Assembly (NCBI GenBank): GCA_037044905.1
Contig: JBAOKB010000029.1
Span: forward strand, 1-55,417
Length of the DNA stretch: 55,417 nucleotides
Source: Hortaea werneckii
Lineage: Eukaryota; Ascomycota; Dothideomycetes; Mycosphaerellales; Teratosphaeriaceae
Direction: 5' to 3'
This document shows positions 52,556 to 55,417 of this stretch, in pieces (the stretch's first letter is position 1; the number at the start of each line of letters is the position of its first letter). The position numbers and the translations under genes are program-made. The notes under the pieces were generated by a model that did not search any database, was not told the origin of the DNA, and was given only the letters and a program-made list of their open reading frames with translations.

Positions 52556-53130
52556 ATAAGGAAGCTCATCGTAGAAAGGGAAGGTCAAGCTTTAAGGCGC
52601 GATGGACCCACGAGCCTCGTGCTCTTTAGCCGTCGATTCAACCATTGGGTAACATTCGATGAAGACACATCATTCTGGAGGGGAGCAAATGCCGAAAGCC
52701 GCCTCATGGATGAACCAGAGCTCGATGTGACGATGCCGGTGTCGTCAGTTGGGGAGCTTTGGAGGGGCAGAGGCGGTTGTTGGTGGAGACGCTTCCCGAT
52801 CAGAGAAGCAGAGCGGGCGAGGCGGGCACGGCGGGCACGGCGGGCTGGCTGAAGCGGGCCAGATTGCCGATCGCACGTGACTGGTGTCGGGAAGCCGCAA
52901 TCGGCAGTTGCGACATGGTGGGCCTCCTTTTTCTACAACTTGAGCCTATTCCAAGGGGCGTTCGCGAACGATGAGAATAGGTGGTGCGTAGATCGTGTCT
53001 AGACAAAGATGTCCTCCATGGTAAACACTTTGCCCAGTAGCCCTGTCGGCCGCTGCCTTCTTACGGGCTGACTGTAGACCGCAGCGCAGACCTGCAGCAG
53101 CAGTGCGCCTCAAGCCATGCCGTCTTCAAC
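52556..53130. other. Intergenic divergent region with short GC-rich repeat
   Basis: Between the dehydrogenase start and the last gene. A GGCGGGCAC unit is repeated about two and a half times near 52820-52846. Part of 53040-53130 could still be coding leader of the next gene. Confidence 0.4.
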
Positions 53131-55164
53131 ATGCGGCTGACATCCGAACTGGCCAAAGTAGTACAGTATGACAGCCTGGTGAGGGGCGCTGCTCAAACGT
53201 AAGGCTGTCATTGTTAATCTTCAATCTCTTAGGAACGATCCTCATGTTGTATCTTCCTTCACATCAGCGACCTTGAATATTCCCGTGTCAATGCAGGTAG
53301 CGCGGTCTCGATCCAATGCCAGTCGTAGAAGTTATCAGCTGTGTCAGTCGCATTTCCATAGCTCTGCTCCTCGAGTACTGACTGTGGGCAGGTCGCGGCG
53401 ATCGTCTCAGCGTTCCATGGCGGCGCCGAAATCACCAAGCACATCAAAGAGCACAAGGAGAAAAAGAAACGTCGAAGAGAAGACGAGATCAGACGTGTCG
53501 TACAGGAGCAGATATTACATGACTCTCTACTTGATGGCGCGAACCAGTGCGAGAGCGGCAGCCAGGACCGCCAACGGCGATTTGGACATCATTTCGTGCG
53601 TGGCGATCTGACCGCTGTTATGGAATTGCAGGCCGTCGCTATCACTCTGCAGAGTGAGGTGATCAGAGCTCTGCAGATTGCAAGAGACCAGGAGAATGTC
53701 CTGCTGAACCTTACGATGCTCCATGATGCGTCCATAACGAATCGGAACAACGCCATCAGGAGTATGGATGAGCTGTGCCAGCGCATCATTCAGAGTTTCC
53801 CAGTACCGCGACAACTCGGCGAGGACAATATGCAGGCGTTTATGGCCCAATCCGGTGGTTTCGGTTTCCCGTTCGCACGCACTCGGCGGAATTCTGAGGA
53901 GTCTCTAGAGTCGTATCAGACAGCCAGCCCAGCCCTCCCGTCTGCGGTGACTATTCCAGATCATCCGGGGAGCAGTCGAAGCCCAACTATCTCCCGGTTC
54001 CAGTCAATGCGGCATGCTAGTGACAGCCTTGTGCACAGAGCGACCTCTTTGGTCCCATCTCGAACATCCGGACTGGCTGCATGTCCCGAGCCCGTTTCAA
54101 GACGTCGTCAACATGACAGTACTGCAGCATTTGACATGTTTGATCGAGTGGCTACACTTTCTGTCCACGACTCCGGCCGAGGCAGCGTCGAAAGCAATTT
54201 GGGCCACCGTCAGTCTGCCAGCCTCAGTTCGCAAGCGGTGTCTGAAGAGCTTCCAGCTACCGACTCGAACACCGCTCGTCCTCGATCCACGCCTGGACTG
54301 GCCATCGAGCGGCGGGCTGATTTGGCGTCCTCAACTTCATCGGCAGCATCGCACCGCTTTCCCGACCAGGATACAGAGCCCCTGAGCACATCAATGAGCG
54401 CTATCGAAGCACACCGAGCTCTCTCAGCTCCCGAAGTAGTCACCCAAGAATTCAGTCCTCGCTTGATGCATAATCCCACGTACCTCCGACAACAAATCCC
54501 AAACACAATCACCACAAACTTCCAGCCCTCAATCAGCAACACCTTCTTCGGATCCCCAGTCCCAATGACACCCGTACACGAAGACGTCTGGGATCCCCTC
54601 CCCCGACCAGCCAAAATCAACAACTACCACGGCTTCTGCAAAGGCGCCTGGCAGACCCGCCATGCCGTGCAAGAAGGCCTAAGTATCTCCCTACTTCAGG
54701 TAAGCGGCAGACACAAACCAGTCCCGCACTGGAAATGCAAGCACTGCTCCTTCCAAGCCCGAGCGCAAAACGAGAGCACCGTCGTGCTACCTGAGCAGAT
54801 CTTCTTCGCCAAAAGCGGCGTACGATACCGGTGGTTATTCCTTGCACGTTCACATATTCCCGCGCGAGATCCGCGGCCGACGGTGGAGGAGTACGGGTAC
54901 GGATGTATCTTCTGTGCTGCGCAGGGGCACGAGACGGCGGTCCATGAGGGCTTGGATGCGCTGATGCACCATCTCCTATTCCGACATAAGACGCCGATGC
55001 TGACGCCGGAAGTGCTGGCTAAGACGAAGTGTATTGTGGGTGGGACGCCGGATAAAGTGCAGGAGTGGGATGTCAATCTGCCGGCGGCCAAAGCGCATAG
55101 TGTTCGGACCGTAGGCGAGTTTGTCGTTTCGGCTGTGACTGGGCTTTCGAGCGCGAAAAGTTAA
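53131..55164 (+). CDS. Unknown fungal protein with zinc-finger-like C-terminal region (5' exons tentative)
   Basis: Coding is clear from 53392 to the stop at 55164 (591 codons). An intron at 53297-53391 (donor gtagcg) is likely, with NDPHVVSSFTSATLNIPVSMQ just before it. The exon before that, from ATG 53131, needs an unusually short 34-nt intron (53199-53232), so the start is uncertain. The N-terminal part is helical and basic (KHIKEHKEKKKRRRED, VVQEQILHDSLLD, ALQIARDQENVLLNLTM). The middle is about 230 residues of Ser-rich disorder. The C-terminus (about 150 residues) has WKCKHCSF, GVRYRWLFLARSH, YGCIFCAAQ and LMHHLLFRHK, a CxxC...CxxC...HxxxxxH arrangement that may bind zinc. I do not recognise a characterised family. 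Confidence 0.6.
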
Positions 55165-55417
55165 GTGCGCAGAGGACTGGGTGCGACGTAGTTCATGATT
55201 GCAAATAAGATTCTCGAGATACCCATGTAGCTTTTTATAACTTCTATGATCCGGCTTGGATCGTGATTGGAACCATCTCGTTTTGCCTAAGCGCCAACGC
55301 TAAACATGATCTCTGCCTGGGTATGTCATTGAAGGTAAATACTAACGTTTCTCACGTGAACACGTTTCCCAAATTATGCTCCTTGATGTACTCCCCGCCC
55401 TTCTCCTCCCATTCCTT

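Noticed and set aside
54706..54727. Possible 22-nt intron in the last gene (gtaagc...ccag)
   Set aside because: Far too short for splicing; the frame is open through it and gives sensible protein.
1..55417. tRNA genes, CRISPR arrays and transposon ends
   Set aside because: Scanning by eye for B-box-like GGTTCGA words, regular spaced repeats and long terminal inverted repeats gave no convincing case; a tRNAscan or repeat search would be needed to be sure.

Overview
The window is nuclear DNA of a filamentous ascomycete, most likely a plant-associated Dothideomycete. The grounds are ATG starts, many short GT-AG introns (49-95 nt, often with ctaac/ctgac-like branch sites), the mix of protein families, and a single dispersed 5S rRNA gene. 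The class-level placement is inference. No operons, CRISPR arrays or intact transposons were seen. I rebuilt spliced models by eye from reading frames and splice signals, so exon borders are predictions.

Layout. 0-6 kb: 3' end of a Sch9-type AGC kinase, a tandem pair of APH-like phosphotransferase paralogues, and a small Cys/Lys-rich protein. 6.5-14 kb: core genes, namely a Frizzled-like seven-helix receptor, the chromatin-remodelling subunit Rsc7, a mitochondrial trimethyllysine dioxygenase and proteasome ATPase Rpt5. 15-22 kb: an accessory region with a small secreted protein carrying Kex2-type dibasic sites, a deaminase whose domain is split by a long polar insert, two paralogous secreted proteins built from a 37-residue six-cysteine repeat, and a GH43 arabinanase gene broken by an exact 14-bp tandem duplication. 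23-26 kb: the SNARE Ykt6, the INO80 subunit Ies6 and the 5S rRNA gene. 26-30 kb: a secreted pectin methylesterase and a metallo-beta-lactamase-fold hydrolase. 31-45 kb: a rhodanese plus tyrosine-phosphatase protein, an F-box-like protein, a Pro-Glu repeat protein, a large VNX1-type cation/H+ exchanger, proteasome ATPase Rpt6 and a metallophosphoesterase. 45-55 kb: an intact GH43 arabinanase, a PP2C phosphatase, a nuclear-type unknown protein, a GNAT acetyltransferase, a Gfo/Idh/MocA dehydrogenase with a possible mitochondrial isoform, and a zinc-finger-like unknown.

How they fit together. Two of the six 26S proteasome base ATPases (Rpt5, Rpt6) lie about 30 kb apart. Two arabinanases and one pectin methylesterase attack pectin and its arabinan side chains, and with the secreted Cys-rich proteins this suggests a plant-facing secretome. 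Most other genes are unrelated housekeeping functions. The least described items are the Cys-repeat pair, the dibasic secreted precursor, the split deaminase and the APH-like pair.
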